From NCBI GenBank assembly GCA_943704525.1, contig CALSCQ010001764.1, forward strand, positions 1 through 25,715: a DNA stretch of 25,715 nucleotides. Direction: 5' to 3'. The notes under the pieces are model-generated. The model had not been told where the DNA came from. It ran no database searches and saw nothing but the letters and a program-made list of their open reading frames with translations. Position 1 is the first letter of the stretch. Each line of letters opens with the position of its first letter. The position numbers and the translations under genes are program-made. The DNA is from Pigoraptor vietnamica. Its lineage: Eukaryota > Opisthokonta > Filasterea. Positions 11,224 through 19,994 of this stretch are shown here, in pieces.

Positions 11224-11254
11224 GAGGCCGTTGTACGACGCTTGTGAGGCCGTT
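11212..11254. repeat. Short tandem duplication across the uS11 stop codon
   Basis: CGACGCTTGTGAGAGGCCGTT (21 bp, written here as one unit of copy one, 11212-11232) is followed at 11236-11254 by a copy lacking one GA. The last Arg-Leu codons and the stop are thus duplicated just past the gene. Confidence 0.85.
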
Positions 11255-11612
11255 CTCGAGAGAAGCGATTGGCGGGAGTTGTTAAAGCGACCTGCGGGAC
11301 AGGGTTGATGGAGGAGTGAAACCCCCACTATAAATGATGATTTCGCGGCCTCTCCCTGATTGGTCGGCCGAGTAACAAGCGGGGTGACACGCCTATTCAG
11401 AGCGCTTCTTGTTGGTCGCATTCGACGTGACATTGCGACTGTCGGCTGTTGGCAACGGAACACGGCGTGACGCGTGCTGCCGTGACGAGAAACGGCGGCA
11501 GTTCGGTTGACCCGCGCCGATTATATTAGATTGATGCTGCGGTTTTTTCACAGCACCTGCCGAAGAAAACAAGTCGCCCTTAGTCTTCGTTCACACACCA
11601 CAGCGAATTCAA
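11224..11612. other. Intergenic between uS11 and phosphodiesterase genes
   Basis: About 390 bp holding the uS11 3' end and the phosphodiesterase promoter. A TATAAAT at 11329-11335 is the only TATA-like sequence noticed, but it lies 280 bp before the start codon and may be chance. No AATAAA was seen. Confidence 0.4.
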
Positions 11613-13136
11613 ATGGCGCAGCGCATGATCTGCTCCCCGCTGACGGCTGCCGTCTGCATTCTTTTTGCTGCCTACTCGGCCGGCGCAAGTGCACCTGGAT
11701 CGCCCTCAGTGTCGACCGGTGTCCCGCTTGCGAAGCGCGCCATCATCTTCGCAATCGACGGCCTGGGGGCGTCCTACATTGACGACCCGGCAACGGCATT
11801 TCCTTCGCTATCGCAAACTTTTCGCGAGGGCGGGACGTACATCCAGTGGGTCCGATCGGCCGTGCCGTACATTTCCATACCCAGCTGGGTCGAGGTGCTG
11901 ACCAGCCGCCCGCCCCCTGCGACCGGGGTGACAAGCAATGGGCCGCCGTTCGTGCACAGCGACACGGAACACAGCAAGAAGACGTTTCCCACGCCGGGCC
12001 TGCGCTTTCCGTCTCTTCTGTGGCAGATGCGCAAGGAGCGACCGGAAGGAAAAATAATGGTGCTCTTCGAGCATGAGCACCTGTCGGCGTACCTCATCGA
12101 CGCCGAAGACGGCGCGGACGCGACGCCCCTCGGGCCGTACGCGAAGTTCTTCAACCCATGGGAGGCACCGCACTTCGTTTCGTTCGCGTGCTCAAGCCTC
12201 TTTTTTCGAATGAGCGCGGCGTTGTACAAGGCCGTCTGCTCCGACGTGGCAGAGACGGTCGTTCGCGCGTTCATCACTCACCATGGACTCCCCGACATCG
12301 CGCTCGTCCACATTGACGTCGTCGATAGCATGGGACACACTGCTGGATTCGGGTCGTCCGCGTATAGAGATGCCATGGTGTTCGCCGACGCATACATCGC
12401 CCGCGTGCTGCGCATCACGGCAGCCGAATCGCCCACCTTCGCCGAAGAAACGGTCGTCGTGATTGCGTCCGACCACGGGGGCATTGGCGACGGACACGGC
12501 GCTCTCGAGTACTCGGAAGTGAACGAAGGCGTTCCGCTCGTTATGTGGGGCCCGGGAGTGCCAGCCGGATGCACCGTCGCAGGAAAGTTGGACGTCACGC
12601 TGGCGGACATTGCGCCGACAGTCGCATCGCTGCTGGGACTCGGGCGGAATCCCCTTTGGATGGGGCGAAATTTGCTGCCGTGGCTGCGCAACACGTGCCC
12701 GACGGGCAATGCCTCTTCCTTTGTTCTGGAGAGCGCACGGAACGAATTGTCGCTTTGGAACGACTACTTTTCATCGACGCGTCCCCCAGGCGTGCGGCCA
12801 TTTCGCTGGACGAATCCCGTCAACACACGCAATGGGATAGTGGTACTCTTCGCGCTATTCGCAACGGTTGCCATCGCAGTCGCCGCGTTGGCGTGTCTGC
12901 TGGTTCGAAGGCTGCGTCGCACGCGCGCGTCGTTGTTGTGGTGGCGTGTTGACAATTGCGCGCTTGAGAGGGTCGTGTGCGTCTCGGGACAGGATGCCGC
13001 ACTTCTCAGTGAGAACGAACCGCCATGGATGGACGACGATGAATTTGAAGCGTACAAAAAATCGGCGTGCTTTTGGACGTTTACGCGGCGTCTGTTGGCG
13101 CGCACTGAACGGCGGCCCACCCTGCAGCTGCAGTGA
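11613..13136 (+). CDS. Membrane-anchored type I phosphodiesterase (alkaline phosphatase superfamily)
   Basis: Intronless gene for 507 residues. A signal peptide (about 1-27) and one membrane segment near 408-431, followed by a basic stop-transfer stretch and a cytosolic tail of about 75 residues, give a type I membrane protein with its enzyme domain in the ER lumen, an endocytic compartment or outside. The fold is the phosphodiesterase/nucleotide pyrophosphatase branch: AIDGLG (metal ligand Asp 49), VPYISIPSW with Ser 88 at the nucleophile position, HIDVVDSMGH (Asp 235 or 238, His 242), ASDHGG (Asp 287, His 288) and GHG (His 295) before VPLVMWGPGV. These residues fit a two-metal site. Likely substrates are phosphodiesters such as nucleotides or lipid head groups; GPI ethanolamine-phosphate transferases share the domain but have many membrane segments, absent here. 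The ATG at 11613 is the natural start, before the signal peptide. Confidence 0.88.
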   Translation: MAQRMICSPLTAAVCILFAAYSAGASAPGSPSVSTGVPLAKRAIIFAIDGLGASYIDDPATAFPSLSQTFREGGTYIQWVRSAVPYISIPSWVEVLTSRPPPATGVTSNGPPFVHSDTEHSKKTFPTPGLRFPSLLWQMRKERPEGKIMVLFEHEHLSAYLIDAEDGADATPLGPYAKFFNPWEAPHFVSFACSSLFFRMSAALYKAVCSDVAETVVRAFITHHGLPDIALVHIDVVDSMGHTAGFGSSAYRDAMVFADAYIARVLRITAAESPTFAEETVVVIASDHGGIGDGHGALEYSEVNEGVPLVMWGPGVPAGCTVAGKLDVTLADIAPTVASLLGLGRNPLWMGRNLLPWLRNTCPTGNASSFVLESARNELSLWNDYFSSTRPPGVRPFRWTNPVNTRNGIVVLFALFATVAIAVAALACLLVRRLRRTRASLLWWRVDNCALERVVCVSGQDAALLSENEPPWMDDDEFEAYKKSACFWTFTRRLLARTERRPTLQLQ

Positions 13137-13493
13137 CGTCATGCTCAATGAAGTCCAGACACTTCCTCGTGTTACCCACGTTACCTGCAATGCCATTTTG
13201 GACGAGATTTCGGCAAAGTGAACGGGTAATTGTTGCATCATGTTGCCTAAATTAGTATCGTGACAACGCGAACTGCGGCAATGCAGCACACACACGCACA
13301 CACGCGCACACACACGCACACGCACACACGCACACACGCGCGCACACACACAGACACACCCGCGGCGACGTCACGCGGACAGTACATAACAGGTTTCTTT
13401 GTTGGCATCGCTTGATCTCAGCCCCCGGTGAAACCGGATGTGCTTTTGCATACTCGTCTTTCTCCACAGAGCCCTTCGTTCTCACCCAAAACT
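13137..13493. other. Intergenic with CA-rich run
   Basis: It separates the phosphodiesterase stop from the bZIP start. An imperfect CA/CGCA repeat occupies about 13286-13352. TTTCTCCACAG at about 13459-13469 looks like a splice acceptor and may mark a 5' UTR intron of the bZIP gene, but no donor could be fixed. Confidence 0.5.
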
Positions 13494-14465
13494 ATGTCTG
13501 CAAAGCCTCGCTCGCGCCGTGCAAACCTCCGCGTCGATCTCTCCTCCCTCCCTCCCCCCGCTCCAGAAGCGCCGGGTCGTGCAACGGGCGCGGCCACTGT
13601 AGCGCCGACGCCCTTTCGCAACGCCCGCGCCAGCGCATTCCTGCCTGACTTTGACGTTGTCGCCCCTTCGCCCGCCGCCAACGTCATTTACGAGGCGTTT
13701 GACCAGCGCCTTCGCGCTACCCTTGACCCTGAGGTCGAAGAAGAGGAATCTCCCGCGCACCGCCGAACTTCGCGAGGCCTTGTGCCGGACGACTCGCTCG
13801 CGAGCATCGATGGGAGCGCCGACTGGTCATCGGCCGACGGTGGCCTCTCGGCGGACGTTGCGTATGCGTCGCTGGGTATGATGAGCATGCGCGCGAATGC
13901 CAGCGCGCGCCACGACGAGGTGTGCGACACGCTGCGGATGCACATTGCGGAACACCCGCACGGCGGAGGCAGCCTGTGGGGACGGGGCGATCGCAAGAGG
14001 CGCGCGTCGGAAGAGAACCTCGAGCGCAAGCGCAAGCAGACGTTTGTGCCGAAGGAGCTCGTGCGCGAATACTGCGAGGCCACCAAATGCGAGATTAAGG
14101 CGCTCGCGGCGCGTCAATCGCCGACGAGTGCCAAGGCTGAGGAGGACGCGGACAGCGTCGATGGAACGGGCGCCGCCGCGGCGGGCCGTGCGGCTCCGGC
14201 GGGTTCCGCGACGACTGGGGGTCGCCGCAAGCGCAATCCGAATGTGACGGCGGAGGAGCGCGCGCGCGCTCGGCGGGAGCGCAACAGGCTCGCTGCGAAG
14301 AACCTGCGTGCGCGGAAGCGTGAGCTCCGGACGGTGCTTGAGTTTCACGAGGGCAACTTGACCCACGGGAATGAGAAGTTGCGCGAGGAAATTGGCGGAC
14401 TCCGCATGGAGCTGCAGTCGCTGCAGCGCATGCTCGCCTTGCACAAGTGCCCGAAGGCGCGCTGA
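13494..14465 (+). CDS. bZIP transcription factor
   Basis: Intronless gene for 323 residues. The first in-frame ATG is at 13494, in an AAACTATG context. The C-terminal quarter is a bZIP domain: basic region about 256-278 with NRLAAKNLR followed by ARKRE, then exactly nine residues to the first zipper leucine and leucines at 282, 289, 296, 303 and 310. This spacing (N-x7-R-x9-L) is diagnostic for DNA binding as a dimer through a coiled coil. The position after AAxx in the basic region is Leu, where known bZIPs usually have Ser, Cys or Phe. The N-terminal 240 residues hold Pro/Ala-rich, acidic and Ser-rich stretches, which could act in activation, and Lys/Arg clusters near 167-181 that may serve nuclear import. 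Target genes are unknown. Confidence 0.94.
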   Translation: MSAKPRSRRANLRVDLSSLPPPAPEAPGRATGAATVAPTPFRNARASAFLPDFDVVAPSPAANVIYEAFDQRLRATLDPEVEEEESPAHRRTSRGLVPDDSLASIDGSADWSSADGGLSADVAYASLGMMSMRANASARHDEVCDTLRMHIAEHPHGGGSLWGRGDRKRRASEENLERKRKQTFVPKELVREYCEATKCEIKALAARQSPTSAKAEEDADSVDGTGAAAAGRAAPAGSATTGGRRKRNPNVTAEERARARRERNRLAAKNLRARKRELRTVLEFHEGNLTHGNEKLREEIGGLRMELQSLQRMLALHKCPKAR

Positions 14466-15130
14466 GCCTGCGTGTGCAAACGCGCTCTCCGACGTGTCTG
14501 CTGATTTGTGAGATGTTGCAATTGTGTTTTCCCTTTCGCTTTGCGCCAATGTGCGTCTCGATTTGCGTGCGGCTGCGTGCGCGCGTCATGGCACCTTAGG
14601 GGGGCTGGTTCCCCGTACAAATACACACCGTAGAACTGACTCAAGGCCGTTATGAGTCGTTTTTTATAAGCCGAACTCGGACGCCACCGGCTGACGCTCA
14701 CCCGCCGGCGCCGGGCGCCAGCTGAGCCGTCCACACTCGTCGTCGCACTAGGCATCGCTCGCACACGGCGTGGCGCCGGCAGCTGAGTCGTCCACACTCG
14801 TCGTCGCACTAAGCATCGCCGTCTTATTTTACCTGGAGCCACAGTGCACAACGACGAGTCGACTGAGCGCGGCCGGAGGCAGAAGTGGTGCTTGTACTTG
14901 TAAGCGCGTCATGTAACACGTGACCTGGGAGTTATCCGGATTCAATCGGCGGAATTCGGGCCCCGTCAGTCAACAACAACAGCACTACTCTGCCGCCGAT
15001 GGTGTCTCACGATACTCAGAAACACTGACTTCACTCGTGTGTTTTCTGTGCGGGCGTCGGAGATATAGAGGTGTCCAGGGAATCGGGTACTTCCGTTAGA
15101 TCATTTCTATTTTTCTCGAATCAGTTAAGT
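14466..15130. other. Intergenic between bZIP and orphan gene
   Basis: About 665 bp without a convincing gene. It contains the 40-bp direct repeat pair described separately and a TTTTTATAAG TATA-like stretch at about 14661-14670. The last 120 bp, T-rich before the ATG at 15131, should be the 5' UTR of the orphan gene. I checked for tRNA-like arms and found none. Confidence 0.45.
14719..14819. repeat. 40-bp direct repeat pair
   Basis: Copies at 14719-14758 and 14780-14819 (61-bp period) share CAGCTGAG, TCCACACTCGTCGTCGCACT and GCATCGC and differ at two bases. GGCGCC palindromes precede both. The function is unknown; it may be a regulatory repeat of either neighbour. Confidence 0.9.
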
Positions 15131-17492
15131 ATGGCTTCGAAAACGGGCAATCAGTCTGGTGTGGCGCCGGGCAAGAAGTCGGCGACGCCGGGCAACAGGC
15201 CTAAGCCAGACCTTCCGGAAAACGTAGCCGAGCCTCAACCGGCCGACAAGCCAGCGCCAGCTGACGACGGCGACGCGGCGAAATCCACGCAAGCAATCAG
15301 CCGGGCGGGGCCTTCTGGGGTAGGTTTCTGCCGGCCGAAGTTGAACTGCCGAGGTTATCAAATCGTGCGGCCGGTCCCGCATTTAGGAACTAGCCGGTCG
15401 GCGGGCCGTAGAGCCCGAGCCCGCCGCACAGCCGGGCCGGGCTGCGACTGGTGAATCCGACAGTGGTGCGCCGGCGCCCGCGTCGGCCCGGCTCTCTCGG
15501 CGGTGTCTGACTGAGTCGTAGTTGGGCCGGCAACGTGCCTTGGCCTCCACGACCGACTGACCACGTAGTGTTGTCGATGCCTGTAGCTGACGCCAATCAA
15601 CAATGCGGCAAGTCAGCACAGGACTGATAAGTCGCCGGCCGCCGCAAGTGTGCCAAAAAGCACTGACAAGCCGAAAGAGTCGGCGAAGATGAAAGTGAGT
15701 CTCGGCTGTTGTCAGTGTTGTCAGTCAGCCATGCGCTGCGATCTTCCGGTTGCCTCAGTCAGCCATGCGCTGCGATCTTCCGGTTGCCTCAGTCAGCCAT
15801 GCGCTGCGATCTTCCGGTTGCCTCAGTCAGCCATGCGCTGCGATCTTCCCGTTGCCGCTGCTGCCCTTATAAACTTTCAGAACAGTGCACCGATATTCCC
15901 GGCTGCGCCGGCCGTGATCACAGTCGGTCACCGGCAGAGTTCTGACAAAATGCATTCGCGGCTGATGCAGATTCCGGTTGCCAAGACGCCGTCGGCCGGT
16001 GCGGCATCTGCGAGCAAGTCGACGAAGCCGTCGGCAGAAAAGAAAGTGAGTCACCTAGCAATGTGATGATGCCGGCGTCGGCTACTGCCGTGACAGCACG
16101 TCTTGTACTGCCATTCAGCTGGCCCCATCAGCTGTGCAGTTTTCCGGTTTGCATGCCTGCCGCGACCCGGTCGAAGCACCTAACTCCGCTGGGCCCTGAT
16201 GGTCAGCTCCATTGACAAACGCCTTACGCTCACTGAATGCAGACTCGGCCTGGCACGAATTCCAAGAAGGAGGAAGAATCGCCGAGCGCTTCGGATGCGC
16301 AGGTATGTTGTCAGAAGACAGTTATCTTTCTATCATTTCTTCAAACTTGCCGGCATACAGTAGTCCGCGGCGTCAAACTCTACGCACTTTTCTTATACGC
16401 ACAGTCTGCACTGTGTGAGTTTATCCGCGGAAAATATCCTAACATCCTGCATTTGAAAGCCGGTCGTGTCATGAACTCAGTCATTTTATTGACTTGGGAC
16501 GCTTGGCCCGATCCCTCCTTATCCCCCTCGCCCTCCCCCTTCCTCTCCCCCCGGCAATCGTCAAAGACTGAGAAGCCACTTCCACATTCAATCTACATCA
16601 TTCGCATCCCGTTGGAAGTACGCGATATGACGGGAATTTCCATTGACAGTGGACTGGAACCTCGACAGCTTGCCGTTGTGCAAGTCGGCTTATTCAGACA
16701 AGAACTGACCAAGAGGCTTTACCATCACGCCAGGGCGTGGTTGTTTGCGACTGGGGAGCTCATGAACATGGATGCGGGCCAGGACTCCGACAGCCGCGAT
16801 ACGCTGTCGAATCCCAACGACCGCGCGGAACTTTTCCCGGACCTAATTGGTCTTTTTAAGCGCGACCCGGACTCAAAGGACGACCTCAAATCGGTCGAAC
16901 GCTTTGGTGGGTCTGAGTGTGACGGACGCACTGGCTGTCGGCTGATTGTATGTATGTACGACAATTGCTGGAAACTAATTCGCCTGGGCTGCATTACGTA
17001 TGATGGCTTCTAATGCATGTACACGCAGTTCGTAGCCATGTCGGGACCGATTTTCGTACAAGTACTGTCAAGGATGTACTGACACATAAGCCGAATAGCG
17101 AGCTCGGATACGAGAGCAAGACTGTCTTTGAAAAGGGGCGGCACTTCTCGGTGACAGAACTGCGCTTGCTCACGACCACCGAACTCAAGGCAATGACCGA
17201 CTTCTTCCAAAACATGTGGGGGGAAGGCAAGGAGGCTACGCTTTCCTCGTTTTGCGTCGAGTTCGTGAGCAAATACTTCTTCCGCGTCCTCGTCGGCCGG
17301 AGCATCGAAGTCTGCGCCTCGTACGTCTCAACAGCCGTAACGCCAACGAGGGTGAAAAATGCCACGGAAGAGGAGAAAGAGGCGCTGAAAAGGCAGAAAG
17401 TTACCTGCACCGACCTAATGACGATCAGGGAGCTTTTCGAAAACGTCCCGGGAGAATCGTCTGATGAACTGATGCGCGTGCGCCGCATTTAG
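15131..17492 (+). CDS. Unrecognised protein with Lys/Ser/Pro-rich N-terminus
   Basis: I do not recognise this gene. Six exons are proposed: 15131-15319, 15617-15694, 15881-16045, 16243-16302, 16567-16906, 17029-17492. They join in frame to 431 residues and end in TAG. Residues 1-164 (exons 1-4) are low-complexity, rich in Lys, Ser, Ala and Pro, and probably disordered. Exons 2 and 3 end alike (KPKESAKMK and KPSAEKK), which hints at exon duplication. Residues 165-431 look globular with alpha-helical stretches, for example QVGLFRQELTKRLYHHARAW and TTTELKAMTDFFQNMW, and a Glu/Lys-rich helix near residue 395. There is no signal peptide, membrane span or catalytic motif. Intron 2 is an open multiple of three and may be retained. 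The exon 2, 3 and 5 acceptors were chosen by frame and are the weakest calls. Confidence 0.68.
15721..15856. repeat. 34-bp minisatellite, four copies
   Basis: Four head-to-tail units beginning TCAGTCAGCCATGCGCTGCG (15721, 15755, 15789, 15823). The first three are identical and the last has one change near its end. They fill most of intron 2 (15695-15880) of the orphan gene. Each unit holds TCAG steps that resemble splice acceptors, and all three frames of the unit lack stops on the plus strand. Confidence 0.97.
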
Positions 17493-17640
17493 CGCGTCTC
17501 CTCGTTGCCGTGTAACGCGTGCGCGTGCTTCCCCAATTGCTTCCCATCAAATGTACACTGATTTCGCCACCCGTTCTGAGAATTAGCGACTGTGGCAAGT
17601 TCATTACCACTGCCGCACGAACACGCACGCGCACGAAAAC

Positions 17641-17646
17641 AATAAA
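17641..17646 (+). terminator. AATAAA polyadenylation signal
   Basis: A canonical AATAAA lies 149 bp past the stop of the orphan gene and 60 bp before the end of the convergent VPS13 coding region. The two genes are only 214 bp apart, so their 3' UTRs probably overlap. No clear signal was found on the minus strand for VPS13. Confidence 0.55.
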
Positions 17647-17706
17647 TGAGAACGCCCATTAGAATTGCGCAGCAGACAGGGCACACAGATTCTAATCACA
17701 CTCCTT

Positions 17707-19953
17707 TCAAAGCGCAAGCGACGCCGTGGACCACCGCGCCCTCTCGTGCTCAGAGACATACGAGCGCTGCAGCAGCGACTCGATCGCTCCCTTGACCTTC
17801 TCCGAGAACGCCTGCGCAGCGCGCGGCTCCTCAAAGACAATCGCCGAAACGTACGTCTCCGTTTCCACCGACGGCGACGAGGGGACGGCCTGTCCAGACG
17901 ACCCGCGCGCGCTTCCCTGCGAGCCCCTTGGGACGCTCGACGTGGACGAGCGCTGCATGCTTCCCCGCAGAGACTGAGAGTGACTGCCGGCGCCCACCCT
18001 TCGCACTTGCACCGTCGGCCGCTTCCCTTCCGCAACAAGGCCATTCCTCCGCACAAACTCGGAGCAAGCCGCGAGTTCCACCACGTTCAGCTGCACCGTC
18101 ACGGGGTGGTCCGGCAGAGGACGCGTCACGGTCGAAGAGAGCGCGTCGGGTAGCATGCCAACGAGGCGAATCGACAGCTCCGGGCGAATTTCCGTCGACG
18201 GCTTCGCGCCCTCCTTCCCCTTGCCGGCATCGGATTTCGGGTCGCGGTTGTCGAGTGCGTAACACACGATGCGCTCGGAGGACAGCATCACCCACACGCC
18301 CTCCGCCGAAGACACCATCCAGTGCATGACGTAACGTTCGGAGGGCTCGTAATCGCTCATGCGCGCGAGCAGCCCGGCACCGACGGCCATCGCCTTCGAG
18401 TAGCGCACGAGCGCGAGGTCCGGCCCTATCGAGCGCGGCGGTCGCACGCGGTCAAATAGGGGGCGGCTGTTGAGTCCCGCCGTGTCGCGAATGGCGGCCG
18501 TCGTGTCCGAAGCGAGGTCGAGAATGCCGGCGACCGGCTTGGCGACGACGCCCACAAGGCCCTTGCCCACCCCCTTGAGAAAGCCTCCCACGCCCTCCCT
18601 CGACATTCCCTGGACGGGCTGCGTCACAATGCCCGAGATGCCCCCGACAAACCCCTTCCCGACGCCGACGACGCCGCTCACGGCGCGGTCGATGCCCTCC
18701 TTCTTCTCCCTACGCGTCTTTTCGCGGTCGCGCGCGTAGTCGGCGTCGCCCGCAAGCGTGACGAGACCGCTCGAGAGGGTCCCCGTGATGCGCGACGTCG
18801 AGTCTGCAAGGCCGTGCGTGAGGTTCTGGAGGAGCGACGACGTTCCTTTCTGCAGACCGCCGACGAAATCCTTGGGGCTGGTCACGAGACCCTGCGCTGG
18901 CTCGTAGAAGAAGTCCTTGAAGCCCGTGCTGAGATTGTTAAAGATGCCCAGCGGATTGCCCAGGAAGTCGGCCGATCCGACGATACGGTAGGCCTGTCGG
19001 AGGAGCTCCTGCTTGTACCACGACTTGAGCGTCTCGACAAGCGACTCGCGCGTGGCAAACAGGTGCTGCGACGCCACACCAAGTTAGGTCAGCGCGTTGT
19101 GGTTGCATATCATAGATGATACGCGACACTAGGCAAGTGCGTACAAGTGCTTCAAGGGCGCACACACGTGCTGCATTCCCCGTGCACATCGATTGAGAAC
19201 GACAGGGAGGCTGTAGTGGGAAGTCACAATACGCACCTCCAGCACGCAGGCGTTGAGGCGAATGGACGTTGGGCCGACGTTGACAAAGGGGACGAAGCGC
19301 CGCCTGAAACAGCACAGCAGTCCGTAACATCAGTAACACTCCTCGGCACTTGCGCACAAGCAGCATGCAATGTGTACGTACACGAGCGCCGCGCGAGTCT
19401 AGAGTTCGCACCCGCCCCATTCTCAAATCAAACCCACCGCGTCGCCTCAAGGTCTTCTGGGATTTCCGTCGCAGCCTCGACAATGACGCTTATCTTTATC
19501 GGCTGAAGAATGGCGACCTCAAAGTACATGCGATCGCCGCCTGGTGGGACGACGATGTGCGAGCGAAGCGAGTACCAGGGTAGAAATGCACACATATGGG
19601 TGTTAGCTTAATAATGGACGGCTCCTGCAAAGGCAGATACGGAGAGGAAAGGGAGGCAGTCGCAGCGACAGTCGGGCATACAGGGCCCAGCTGGTAACAG
19701 CGACAGAGCGCACGTGACGCACCCTTTGACTCGAGGGAGATTGCGTCCCTTGGGTCGTCGACAGAGCGGTTGAACTCGGCCTGCGCATAAGATATTTAGA
19801 TACCCACCAAAGGCACAGAACACCAGCCAAAGACGACGACAGCTACACGCACACGCACGCACGCACAGACGCACACACAGACGCACACACAGACGCACAC
19901 ACAGATGCGCACACAGACGCACAGACGCACAGACGCACAGACGCACAGACGCA

Positions 19954-19994
<41 letters not shown>

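Noticed and set aside
13428-13493. Upstream start for the bZIP protein
   Set aside because: It would begin at GTG. The ATG at 13494 is the first and has a fair context, and an acceptor-like CACAG lies in between.
17665-18329. Plus-strand Arg-rich open frames opposite the last VPS13 exon
   Set aside because: They shadow a strongly conserved VPS13 coding exon.
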